DNA from: Methylomonas sp. 11b
GTDB lineage: Bacteria > Pseudomonadota > Gammaproteobacteria > Methylococcales > Methylomonadaceae
DNA: 64,000 bases
NCBI RefSeq assembly: GCF_000515215.1
Contig: NZ_KI911557.1
Location: 3,467,741-3,531,740, forward strand
Direction of reading: 5' to 3'
Positions 22,690 through 32,800 of this stretch are shown here, one piece after another. The position numbers and the translations under genes were made by a program. Every line of letters starts with the position of its first letter. Within the stretch, counting starts at the first letter, position 1. A model generated the notes under the pieces. That model saw only the letters and a program-made list of their open reading frames with translations, made no database searches and had not been told where the DNA came from.

Positions 22690-23934
22690 ATGAAAATAAT
22701 AAAAGACAAAGTTGCAAAACTGTCCTTTGTCGCACTGTTGGTCGCAATGACAGCAGCGATGTTCTATGCTCCAACAGCATCTGCTCATGGTGAAAAATCA
22801 CAGGCTGCGTTCATGCGTATGCGGACGATTCACTGGTTTGACCTGAACTGGTCAAAAGAAGAAGTGCCTGTTAATGAAACTATGACAATTTCTGGTAAAT
22901 TCCTGGTATTCGCAGGCTGGCCAGAAACTGTTGATAAACCAGAAGTTTCATTTTTGAACGTTGGTATCCCTGGTCCTGTATTTATCCGTGCAGGTTCTTG
23001 GATCGGCGGTCAATTGGTTCCTCGTTCAGTGTCTTTGGAATTGGGCGAAGTTTACGAGTTTAAAGTTCTGTTGAAAGCTCGTCGTCCAGGCGACTGGCAC
23101 GTTCACTCTATGATGAACGTACAAGGCGGTGGCCCTATCATCGGCCCAGGCAAATGGGTAACCATTACTGGTTCTATGAGCGAGTTTGTTAACCCAGTTA
23201 CAACTTTGACTGGTCAAACAATTAACTTGGAAAACTATGCTCTGGACAACGTTTATTTCTGGCACGCAGTATGGTTCGCAATCGCGTTCGCATGGTTGTT
23301 GTTCTGGATCAAACGTCCATTGTTCGTTCCACGTCATATCGCTGTTAGCACTGGCAAAGCAGATTCTCTGATCTCAGCCGGCGACAAAAAAATCGGTATG
23401 CTGTTCGGTGTAGGTACTATGGTTATCGTTGCTGCTTCTATGGGCGCTACCAACGAAAAATATCCTGTAACTACTCCTTTGCAAGCTGGTTTGTTGCGTG
23501 GTATGAAAACTTATCAAATGCCTGAAGCTAACGTTTCAGTTAAAGTTGATGATGCTACATACCGTGTTCCAGGTCGTGCAATGCAAATGACTTTGACCAT
23601 CACAAACAACGGCGATTCAGCTGTTCGTTTGGGTGAGTTCAACACAGCAGGTGTCCGTTTCTTAGATCCAGCGGTTCATGAAGATGATACTGCTTACCCA
23701 GATGATTTGTTGGCTGAAGAAGGCTTAACTGTTAGCGATAACAGCCCTCTGGCTCCAGGCGAAACACGCACTGTCGAAGTTACTGCTTCTGATGCTGCTT
23801 GGGAAGTATATCGTTTAGCTGACTTGATCTACGATCCAGACAGCCGCTTCGCAGGTCTGTTGTTCTTCTGGGATGAAAAAGGTAACCGTCAATTGGTAAC
23901 AGTTGATGCTCCTCTGATTCCAACTTTCATCTAA
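22690..23934 (+). CDS. pmoB: Particulate methane monooxygenase subunit B
   Basis: Periplasmic copper subunit with two cupredoxin domains joined by two membrane helices (414 residues). A signal peptide is cleaved before His33 (SAHGEKSQ), which becomes the N-terminal ligand of the CuB site. The partner ligands are His137 and His139 in GDWHVHSMMN. His48 is kept (TIHWFDLNW), but residue 72 is Leu where Methylococcus capsulatus has His, so the second, non-conserved copper site is not complete. Membrane helices are at about 190-208 and 233-255. AGGAGG precedes the start. Confidence 0.98.
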   Translation: MKIIKDKVAKLSFVALLVAMTAAMFYAPTASAHGEKSQAAFMRMRTIHWFDLNWSKEEVPVNETMTISGKFLVFAGWPETVDKPEVSFLNVGIPGPVFIRAGSWIGGQLVPRSVSLELGEVYEFKVLLKARRPGDWHVHSMMNVQGGGPIIGPGKWVTITGSMSEFVNPVTTLTGQTINLENYALDNVYFWHAVWFAIAFAWLLFWIKRPLFVPRHIAVSTGKADSLISAGDKKIGMLFGVGTMVIVAASMGATNEKYPVTTPLQAGLLRGMKTYQMPEANVSVKVDDATYRVPGRAMQMTLTITNNGDSAVRLGEFNTAGVRFLDPAVHEDDTAYPDDLLAEEGLTVSDNSPLAPGETRTVEVTASDAAWEVYRLADLIYDPDSRFAGLLFFWDEKGNRQLVTVDAPLIPTFI

Positions 23935-23975
23935 TACTGAAAGTTTTCTAAGTCGAAATACTTAGGAAGAAATTG

Positions 23976-24012
23976 AAACCCCCGCTATTGAAAGATAGCG
24001 GGGGTTTTTTTT
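23976..24012 (+). terminator. Rho-independent terminator after pmoB
   Basis: Stem CCCCCGCTAT (23979-23988) / ATAGCGGGGG (23995-24004), loop TGAAAG, then eight T. Flanking A-run and T-run pair too. Strong terminator 42 bases after pmoB. Confidence 0.95.
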
Positions 24013-24049
24013 GGAAAATACGCTTTGAAAATGCAGGAAGATGTAAAAA

Positions 24050-24454
24050 ATGAAAAAGATGTTAGTAATTGTAGGAATATTAGTACTAAGCGGTTGCTCG
24101 GAGAAGGAAGAATATCAGTCCGTAGTCTTAGAGCAGATGAAGCAAGATAAAGATATTAAGGACTACGGAATTGAGCCGGAAGTAATGACAAAATGTGTCG
24201 TCGATACTTCGTCTAATGATATGCCAGGGTTGTTCCTATTAGATCCTGAAAGGCGCAAAGCATATAAAAATTACGCGAAGATGTTAGATCTTAATAAGTC
24301 AACGGATCCACAAAAGACCTTAATCGAATTACGAGAAAGTTTCGGTGCAGCTAAAGAGCTCGCAGAAGCACATTCAAATTATGTCGAAAGCGTAGTCGAA
24401 TGTATGTCCGGTTTAGTGACTGGCGGAGAGGAAAAATTGAAAAATGCAAAATAG
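24050..24454 (+). CDS. Small lipoprotein of unknown function
   Basis: 134 residues. N-terminal signal with lipobox VLSGC (Cys16), then a charged, mostly helical domain. Two more cysteines are in TKCVVD and VECMSG, which could form a disulfide in the periplasm. A central block (GLFLLDPERRKAYKNYAKML) is the most structured part. No family recognised. It starts 38 bases after the pmoB terminator with GCAGGAAGATGT before the ATG, so it may have its own promoter or receive read-through. It ends just before an IS5-type remnant. Composition is more AT-rich than pmoCAB. Confidence 0.75.
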   Translation: MKKMLVIVGILVLSGCSEKEEYQSVVLEQMKQDKDIKDYGIEPEVMTKCVVDTSSNDMPGLFLLDPERRKAYKNYAKMLDLNKSTDPQKTLIELRESFGAAKELAEAHSNYVESVVECMSGLVTGGEEKLKNAK

Positions 24455-24640
24455 GGGCTGTTGCCGTTTCACATGGGTAGCCATATAAAAGCACAAGCCA
24501 AAGCGATGGCGCTTCCAACATTGCGTTTCAGTTTGTTATACCGTGTTGCAATGGCTCTGAAATGTTTCAGTCTAGCAAATTCATTTTCAACCAGGTGGTG
24601 ATACTTATAGAGCCACCAATCCACGGCATCATTGCCAATG
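24453..24640 (-). mobile_element. IS5-family (IS427-like) transposase C-terminal remnant
   Basis: On the minus strand this reads NDAVDWWLYKYHHLVENEFA, then RLKHFRAIATRYNKLKRNVG and SAIALACAFIWLPM with a stop. This is the C-terminal end of a DDE transposase of the IS5/IS427 type. The outer end GGGGCTGTTGC at 24454 looks like an IS5-family terminal repeat. The rest of the gene is missing. It is cut at 24640 by the left repeat of IS3 copy B, so that element seems to have inserted into it. The other part is not found on the right side. Confidence 0.75.
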
Positions 24641-25559
<919 letters not shown>

Positions 25560-25760
25560 ATTGAGTTCGCTTGAGTGATGATGGCTTGGATTGATTGGTT
25601 TTCATAAGGCTCCTCAGGTTGCGAGATTACTCTCTTAGCTGGGTGCCTTGGAGTTAGGGGGTAAGATCAAGGTTAGACTGCTAAAATAACCAAGTTTTTA
25701 GATAAAAGCTGATGTAAGTTGCTAAGCTATTTAACTAATGCTAACGGTAGGACGACAATC
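25560..25760. other. Intergenic stretch before tagH
   Basis: About 200 bases between IS copy B and the first T6SS gene. On the minus strand a short frame opens with GAGGAGCC and ATG (MKTNQSKPSSLKRTQL) and runs into the IS end, perhaps the start of a gene cut by the IS. No convincing promoter for the T6SS operon was found here, though it must lie in or near this region. Confidence 0.3.
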
Positions 25761-27128
25761 GTGCCAATTATCTTGAAAGTACTTTCTTACAAAGGTTTGC
25801 CATTACCTGCTGAATTGAGTGCCGAATTCGGTCAGTTAGGCGGAACAATAGGCAGAAAAGCAGGAAATACCTTGGTGTTACCTGATGCGGAAAACTTTGT
25901 ATCAGGCCATCATGCTGAAATCATTTATGAGGACGGTGGTTATTTGATAAAGGACACAAGCAAAAATGGTACATATTTATCAAATGCCGGACTGAATATA
26001 AATGATACTCAAGCAAGATTGCTAGATCGTGAAATTTTGCGCATCGGCGAATATGAAATTATTGTGGAACTGTCATCAGGCGAAATATCTCCAGTTTCAC
26101 CCATTAGCATTGAGAGTCTTTCGCCTTCACCATTCGCCGAATCGTTTCAAAATGACCAACAGTCAATAGTCAACGAACCTCTGAATTTCTCGATTCCCCA
26201 TAACGCAGCGAGTTCTCCCTTCGGAGAGCGCCCCCCTGCTTCCCCTTTTCACGATCACTTTGCGGCGCCAGAGGTGTTATCTCCCGAGAGCGATGGTAAA
26301 GATATTGCCGAATTCTTAAAAGGCTTAGATTCCTTAGGTGCGTTGGATACACCATTCACAGCGCCTCCCAAGTTAGAGTTCCCGAATTCGGAAGCAATAA
26401 ATTTATCCGAGCCTAGTTCTTCGAACATCGCCTTAGACTCTAAAGACCTATTCCAAAATACGTCTAATATTGAGCGCGAGGATGAGCCGAAAGCTCCGCA
26501 AGCCGATGTAGGGATTGCGCTAACACCGAATAAGGAGCCATATATCAGTCCTAAATCGGGTGATGCGGCGCTCATGAAGATGTTTCTGGATGGTGCGGGA
26601 ATAAAAGATCAATCGTTTTTGACAGAAGAGCAGTGGCCGGAGGCGATGAAAGCGAGCGGTGTGTTATTCCGAAATTTGATCGAAGGCTTGATGGATGTTT
26701 TACGCGCACGCGCAGAAATGAAAAGTGAATTTCGAGTTTCTGTCACCACAATCCGCTCATTTGACAATAACCCGCTAAAATTCAATCCTGATGTGGAAAG
26801 TGTACTCAAGCTGATGCTCGCGCCGAATAATCCCGCGTTTATAAATTCAAATGATGCGGTAACTGAAGCGTTCAAGGATGTTAAGTTTCATCAATTGGCG
26901 ATGACGGCGGGTATACAGGCCGCATTAGGGGAGATTTTGCATCGTTTCGATCCTGACACTTTCGAAAAAGTTCTGGGCGAAGGGATTGTGTTTCAGCGAA
27001 AAGCCAAGTGTTGGGAGCTTTTTTGCGAAAAATATCCGGAACTGAAAACACAAGCAATTGAAGGATTTTTTGGGGAAGAGTTCGCTGAAGCTTATGAAAA
27101 GCAGATGCGTCTATTTGCGAGGCGGTGA
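25761..27128 (+). CDS. tagH: T6SS FHA-domain protein TagH
   Basis: 455-residue protein with an N-terminal forkhead-associated domain (about residues 5-100; GGTIGRKAGNTLVLPD, SGHHAEI, KDTSKNGTYLSN), which binds phosphothreonine. A low-complexity linker follows, then the TagH C-terminal domain (LRARAEMKSEFRVSVTTI, NNPLKFNPDVE). In other T6SSs the FHA protein (Fha1/TagH) is phosphorylated by PpkA and promotes assembly. Start: GTG at 25761 with GGTAGG before it; a TTG at 25719 would add 14 residues without support. First gene of the T6SS cluster. Confidence 0.9.
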   Translation: MPIILKVLSYKGLPLPAELSAEFGQLGGTIGRKAGNTLVLPDAENFVSGHHAEIIYEDGGYLIKDTSKNGTYLSNAGLNINDTQARLLDREILRIGEYEIIVELSSGEISPVSPISIESLSPSPFAESFQNDQQSIVNEPLNFSIPHNAASSPFGERPPASPFHDHFAAPEVLSPESDGKDIAEFLKGLDSLGALDTPFTAPPKLEFPNSEAINLSEPSSSNIALDSKDLFQNTSNIEREDEPKAPQADVGIALTPNKEPYISPKSGDAALMKMFLDGAGIKDQSFLTEEQWPEAMKASGVLFRNLIEGLMDVLRARAEMKSEFRVSVTTIRSFDNNPLKFNPDVESVLKLMLAPNNPAFINSNDAVTEAFKDVKFHQLAMTAGIQAALGEILHRFDPDTFEKVLGEGIVFQRKAKCWELFCEKYPELKTQAIEGFFGEEFAEAYEKQMRLFARR

Positions 27129-27207
27129 AAGTTTGCAACTCAATTGAGTTAGTAATGCAATTTTCATAACTCATTGTTATTAAATAATAAACGGTACCTA
27201 ATAGAGT

Positions 27208-28548
27208 ATGTCAATCAATAACAGGATTGTTTGGTCGGAAGGCATGTTCCTTAGACCTCAGCACTTTCAACAACATGATCGTTATCTTGAAAGCCGTATT
27301 GATGGCCGTTGTTATGGAATCAGGGCATATGATTGGGGTTTTTCTTCGTTAAAGCTGGATGGTGGGCAATTGGCGATTGGAAAAATAACTCTGGCGGCTG
27401 CTAGGGGGATTTTTCAGGACGGTACCCCATTCCATTTACCAGACGAGGACGAACTGCCGCTACCACTTGATGTCTCAGAAGATATCGCCAATGAAGTGGT
27501 GTATTTAGCATTGCCGCTGAGTCGTCCGGATGCTGTCGAAGTTGATAGCGATCAAAACCCCGATGGATTGGCGAGATATCGAATTACTCATAGGGACGTC
27601 AGAGACAACAATGCGGGTTACGACGCTCGTTATCCAGTACAAATAGGCAGCATTCGTCCGAGACTTATGCTTGGCAACCAAGAAAGATCAGGCTATCTGT
27701 GCTTAGGGGTCGCCAATATCATTGAGGTGCGCGCCGACAAAACAGTCGTACTGGATGACAAATACATTCCCGTAGTGTTGCAATCGTCAGCCAGTAATAT
27801 TTTGAACGGCTTCGTCCGGGAACTGCAAGGCCTGTTGCATACCAGAGGGGAGGCGTTGGCGGCCCGAGTGGCGGGAACGTCGCAAGGTGCCGGGGTGGCG
27901 GAGGTTGCAGACTTTATGTTGCTGCAAACCATTAATCGTTATGAGCCATTGCTGGCACATTTGGCTGGAGATGCGCTGTTGCATCCGGAAACATTGTTTT
28001 CGTTGTGCTTGCAGTTGATGGGAGATCTAGCGACCTTCTACCGTCAAAATAAACGACCCGCAGTGCTGCCCGAATATAGACATGACGACTTGCGTATTTG
28101 CTTTATCCCGTTAATTGATGAGCTACGACGCCTGCTAAGCATGGTGCTTGAACAAAATGCGATCCAAATTCCTTTAACCAAACATAGTCAGTCGGTTTAT
28201 TACTCGGGTCGCCCCGATGTGAAATTATTGGAGCAGGCAATTTACATCTTGGCTGCCAGCGCGCAAGTATCTTCGGAGATGTTGCGCACGCATTTTCCTC
28301 CGCAGGTGAAAATTGGTCCGGTGGAAGAGATCACGCAGTTGGTCACTGCTGCACTGCCCGGTATTTCAATTCATCCTTTGCCCGTTGCCCCCAGGCAATT
28401 GCCGTATCACGCCGGATGCTCTTATTTCGAATTGGATAAGCAAAGCCCGTACTGGAAGAAGATGATGGATTCCGGCGGTTTTGCGTTTCATATTGGTGGT
28501 AATTTTCCGGGATTGGAGTTGGAATTCTGGGCAATAAAAAAAGGGTGA
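27208..28548 (+). CDS. tssK: T6SS baseplate protein TssK
   Basis: Baseplate subunit that connects the wedge (TssEFG) to the membrane complex (TssJLM). Family sequence is clear from the start: NRIVWSEGMFLRPQHFQQHD, YLESRIDGRCYGIRAYDWG, and the C-terminal CSYFELDKQSPYWKKM and FHIGGNFPGLELEFWAI. Length 446 residues, as usual. Precedes tssL by four bases. Confidence 0.96.
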   Translation: MSINNRIVWSEGMFLRPQHFQQHDRYLESRIDGRCYGIRAYDWGFSSLKLDGGQLAIGKITLAAARGIFQDGTPFHLPDEDELPLPLDVSEDIANEVVYLALPLSRPDAVEVDSDQNPDGLARYRITHRDVRDNNAGYDARYPVQIGSIRPRLMLGNQERSGYLCLGVANIIEVRADKTVVLDDKYIPVVLQSSASNILNGFVRELQGLLHTRGEALAARVAGTSQGAGVAEVADFMLLQTINRYEPLLAHLAGDALLHPETLFSLCLQLMGDLATFYRQNKRPAVLPEYRHDDLRICFIPLIDELRRLLSMVLEQNAIQIPLTKHSQSVYYSGRPDVKLLEQAIYILAASAQVSSEMLRTHFPPQVKIGPVEEITQLVTAALPGISIHPLPVAPRQLPYHAGCSYFELDKQSPYWKKMMDSGGFAFHIGGNFPGLELEFWAIKKG

Positions 28549-28552
28549 TGAC

Positions 28553-29875
28553 ATGGTGCAACAAGGACCTTTCGGCGACGACGACAAAACAGTGTTACGG
28601 CCTTCGCCTGGTGGAAGAATGCCGCAGCAGCCTTCAGTTACGCAAATACCGCCATCCCCGCCGCCCCAGCAGCCGACTTCAAATATCAATATTCCCGCGC
28701 TCAGTTTGCTTTCCGGAGCGGATAGCGGTTCATTACTGACCCTATCAGCGGGTATTTTGTCCTTGGCAGCTAGACTAAGAACAACCGTTAGCTATTCAGG
28801 GGTTGATGAACTAAAGCAAAAGTTGGCTAAAGAGGTCAGGGAATTTGAGAACCGTGGGTTGAATGCAGGGTTTCAGCAAGAAACTATGCGAATGGCGAGC
28901 TACGATTTATGTACTTTTCTGGATGAAATTATCCAAAACACGCCTTGGGGTTCGCAGAGTAATTGGGGGCATCAAAGCCTGCTTATCCTTTTTCATAAAG
29001 AAGCCTGGGGCGGCGAACGCTTTTTCCAAATACTCGAACATCTGGTGAAACAACCCGCGCAAAATTTACCGCTCATCGAGCTTTGCTATGTGTTGTTAAG
29101 TTTTGGATTCGAAGGCAAATATCGGGTCATGGCCAATGGCGCCAACGAATTGGAAAAACAACGGCTTGAGTTGTACCAATTGATTCAGCGAGTAAGAGGA
29201 GATTTTCCAGCGGAGCTGTCGCCGCGCTGGCATGGGCAAAAAAGCGGAAATAGCTCGTTGATCACGCAAGTGCCGCTATGGGTGTTCGCCAGCGTGGCAG
29301 GCGGGATATTGTTGCTTTGTTATTTAGGTTTTGCGTTTTTTATTAATTCGGCATCCGATCCGGCGTATCGGGATTTGCTAAAACTGGCCAAGGAGCCAGT
29401 GCAGGTTGCAGCGGCCGCAACGATAGCGCCACCTGCACCTGCACCTGCACCGGATATTGCCAACAGATTGGAACGCTTTAAACCTTTATTGCGCGATGAA
29501 ATTTCCCAAAATATGGTTGAAGTGGTGGACGATAGCATCATTCGCGTTCGTAATTCCTTCCCATCGGGTAGCGATCAAGTCAAACCGGAGTTTCTGCCCA
29601 TGTTGAAAAAAATCGCCAAGGAACTTGAGAATGAACAAGACTCGATTTTGGTAACGGGGCATACCGATGATAAACCCATCGTATCCGCCCGCTTTCCGTC
29701 CAATTGGCATTTGTCTGCGGCACGCGCTAAAAACGTATTGGCGATTTTGACCGCATCCGCCCAATTAAAAGGTTCGGCCAGAGCTGAAGGCCGGGCCGAC
29801 GGCGAGCCTTTGGCACCGAATGACACTCCTGAACATCGAGCCTTAAATCGGCGCGTCGACATCCTGATAAAGTGA
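28553..29875 (+). CDS. tssL: T6SS membrane protein TssL with OmpA-like domain
   Basis: DotU/IcmH-type inner membrane protein (440 residues). A Pro-rich N-terminus comes first, then the cytoplasmic DotU domain (YDLCTFLDEIIQNTPWG, FGFEGKYRV), one membrane segment at about 241-265, a Pro/Ala linker and a periplasmic OmpA-like peptidoglycan-binding domain (VTGHTDDKPI, NWHLSAARAKNV, ALNRRVDILIK). The fused OmpA domain anchors the membrane complex to the cell wall in 'specialised' TssL proteins. Between tssK and tssM. Confidence 0.95.
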   Translation: MVQQGPFGDDDKTVLRPSPGGRMPQQPSVTQIPPSPPPQQPTSNINIPALSLLSGADSGSLLTLSAGILSLAARLRTTVSYSGVDELKQKLAKEVREFENRGLNAGFQQETMRMASYDLCTFLDEIIQNTPWGSQSNWGHQSLLILFHKEAWGGERFFQILEHLVKQPAQNLPLIELCYVLLSFGFEGKYRVMANGANELEKQRLELYQLIQRVRGDFPAELSPRWHGQKSGNSSLITQVPLWVFASVAGGILLLCYLGFAFFINSASDPAYRDLLKLAKEPVQVAAAATIAPPAPAPAPDIANRLERFKPLLRDEISQNMVEVVDDSIIRVRNSFPSGSDQVKPEFLPMLKKIAKELENEQDSILVTGHTDDKPIVSARFPSNWHLSAARAKNVLAILTASAQLKGSARAEGRADGEPLAPNDTPEHRALNRRVDILIK

Positions 29876-29884
29876 GAATACCGC

Positions 29885-32800
29885 GTGGAACGGATAATCA
29901 GTTTTTTTATAACAAAGTGGGTGCTTGAACTGATCGGTATCGTGATTTTGTCGGTACTGATTTGGTTTATCGGGCCTTTAATCGCAATTGCCAGCAGTGT
30001 GCCCTTGGAAACCGATTTAAGCCGGATTATAACCATAAGCTTCATATTCGGATGTTGGTTGCTTTACCGGTTGGTCGCGTGGCTGTTATCGCGTAAGCGC
30101 GAGCAGCGTTTAATGGCCGATTTGGCTGGCGGAGCCGATGCAAACGATGCGCAAACGGCCTCCGCAGCCGAGCTGGATGTGTTGAGTCGGGGGTTCGATG
30201 AGGCTTTGGCATTACTGAAAACCACCAGCTCCAAACAGCGCGGCCGGAAGCAGTATCTTTACGAATTACCTTGGTACGCCATTATCGGTGCACCGGGCTC
30301 CGGCAAAACCACAGCGCTAATCAATTCCGGATTGCATTTCCCCTTGGCCGAACGCTTGGGCAAGCATTCGGTAAAAGGCGTCAGCGGCACGCGGGATTGC
30401 GATTGGTGGTTCGCCGACGAAGCGGTGTTATTGGATACCGCCGGTCGGTATACCACCCAAGATAGCCATCAAGAAGTGGATGCTACGGCCTGGCACGGTT
30501 TCTTGCAGCTGTTAAAAAAATACCGACCACGCCGCCCTCTGAACGGGGTATTTGTGGCGGTGAGCGTCAGCGATTTAATCCAGCAGACTGAGGAAGAATC
30601 ACGCCAACATGCCGCAGCAATTCGGCGGCGGATTACGGAACTTAATGCGCAACTGGGTGTGCAATTGCCAGTCTATGTATTGTTTACGAAAGTCGACCTC
30701 GTGGCGGGGTTTAGCGATTTTTTCGCCAATTTAACGGAAGACGAGCGCAGCCAGGTGTGGGGTGAGACGTTTATTCGTGCAGATAACGATAAAGAAGATC
30801 TGGCCGCTCACTTACTGCAATTTGAAAAGGCCTATGACGAATTGACCGAAAGGTTGGTACAACGCCGATTGAAGCGTATCCAGGAAGAGCGCGATGTGCA
30901 GCGGCGTACGGCTATTTTCGACTTTCCGCAACAAATGATGCTGTTTAAGTCGGTGGCAATCGGGTTTCTGGATGCCGCGTTTTCCACCAATCGCTACGAA
31001 GAGCCTTTCTTGTTACGCGGCGTGTATTTCAGCAGCGGCACCCAGGAAGGGACACCGATTGACCGGGTGATGGCGGCGTTGGCCTCAAGCTTTAGATTGG
31101 AAAGGCAAGCAACACCGTTAATGAGCGGGCGCGGTAAAAGCTATTTTCTGACTAAGCTTCTGAAGCAAGTAGTGTTTCCCGAAGCCGAATTGGTTGGCGT
31201 GGATCCAAAGGTCGAGCGGCGTTTTCGTTTGATGAACCTAGCCGGCTTTGCTGCCACCTTTGTGATTGTGGCGATAGCTGTAGTGATGTGGATGGTCAGT
31301 TTTGCCACCAATAAGTCGGCGATTGCCGATGTCGAAAAACAGATAGAAATTTACCGAGCCAGTAATCTTTCTCCAACAGATTCACGTTCCGGCTTCTTGG
31401 CGTTGCTGCCGAAGCTAAATGCCCTGCAAGCCGCCAAGGATGTTTATGCTCAAACCGGCTGGAGCAGCGGATTTGGCTTATATCAGGGCGATAAAATCGA
31501 TTCTGCTATCGATATTGCCTATCAACGCTTACTTCGCGAAAATTTTCAGGCCTTGATTACGCTGCGCTTGAAAGAACGTATGCAAAGCGATGAAGGCAAG
31601 AATCTGGATGTACTCTATCAACTGTTGCGCGTCTATTTGATGTTCGGCGAGCCGCAACGGATGGACGCCAAGGTTGCGCAGCCTTGGGTGAAATTGGATT
31701 GGGAGCAAATGTTTGCCACCGACCCGGAGACTCAAGCCAAATTGCAGTTACATCTGGATAATTTGTTGGCTTTGAATTTGGATCCGGCCGCACTAGACAG
31801 CAGCTTTGTTGACGCGGTGCGCAATAAATTGACGCAAATTCCCTTGGTCAATCAACTGTATAGCCGCTTTAAAAGCGAGGCGCTATTTGATCGCAGTCAC
31901 GACATTTCGGTCGCCGGGCAGTTGGCACCGAACGGCGGCCGAGTGTTTACTGCGAACGGCAAGGAATTGGATACCTTGGTTGTGCCCGGTCTGTTTAGCA
32001 GTTACGGTTATACGGAGTTGTTTCTGAAAAAAGGCATGGTTTACGTCAAGGAAGTCAGTGAACAGAATTGGGTGCTCGGCGTAAACGGAGCAAGTACGCC
32101 TGTCGAAATGGATCGTTTATATAGCGATTTCAAACGCCTGTATTTGGGGGATTATCAAAAGACCTGGGATGGCGTGCTGACGGCGGTTAAATTCCGTCCG
32201 CAACTCAACAATAATCAGCTGGTAGATACGCTGGATCTGCTGTCGCGTCCAGATTCGCCATTGAAGTTGTTATTGGAACTGGTCGAAAAAAATACCGCGT
32301 TAAGCAAGCTCTCGTCCGAATTGGCCGATGCGTTGGCAAAATCCACAGGCGGCGCCTTGGCGGTTCCGGAAGCCGCTACCCAAAAACTGTTGGCAATGGC
32401 TAAGCAAAGTGACGGCGGTGTTGACCCGGTCAAGGCCTTGGAGACTTACTTCGAACCTTACAATATGCAAGTGCGGGGTGCAGCCGATAGGCCGGCTCCG
32501 ATCAATGCGACGATGGCGAGTATCAAAAATCTGCACGATTATCTGATGCAGATTGGTTCGGCACCCAATAGCGGTGGCCAAGCCTTGTCTACTGAGGCGG
32601 CGCGGTTTGCCGGCGGTGGTGTCGATCCTTTGCAATCCGCAAAAATGGAATTTGCCCGTTTACCTGGTCCGGTTGCAGCCTCACTGAACGCGTTGACCAG
32701 CACGGGCGGACAACAAATCAAAACCGGCGCGAAAGGGCAACTCAATGAAATGTTGAAAACCGCGGTGACGATGCCCTGCAAAAGCGCTTTGGCCGGCCGT

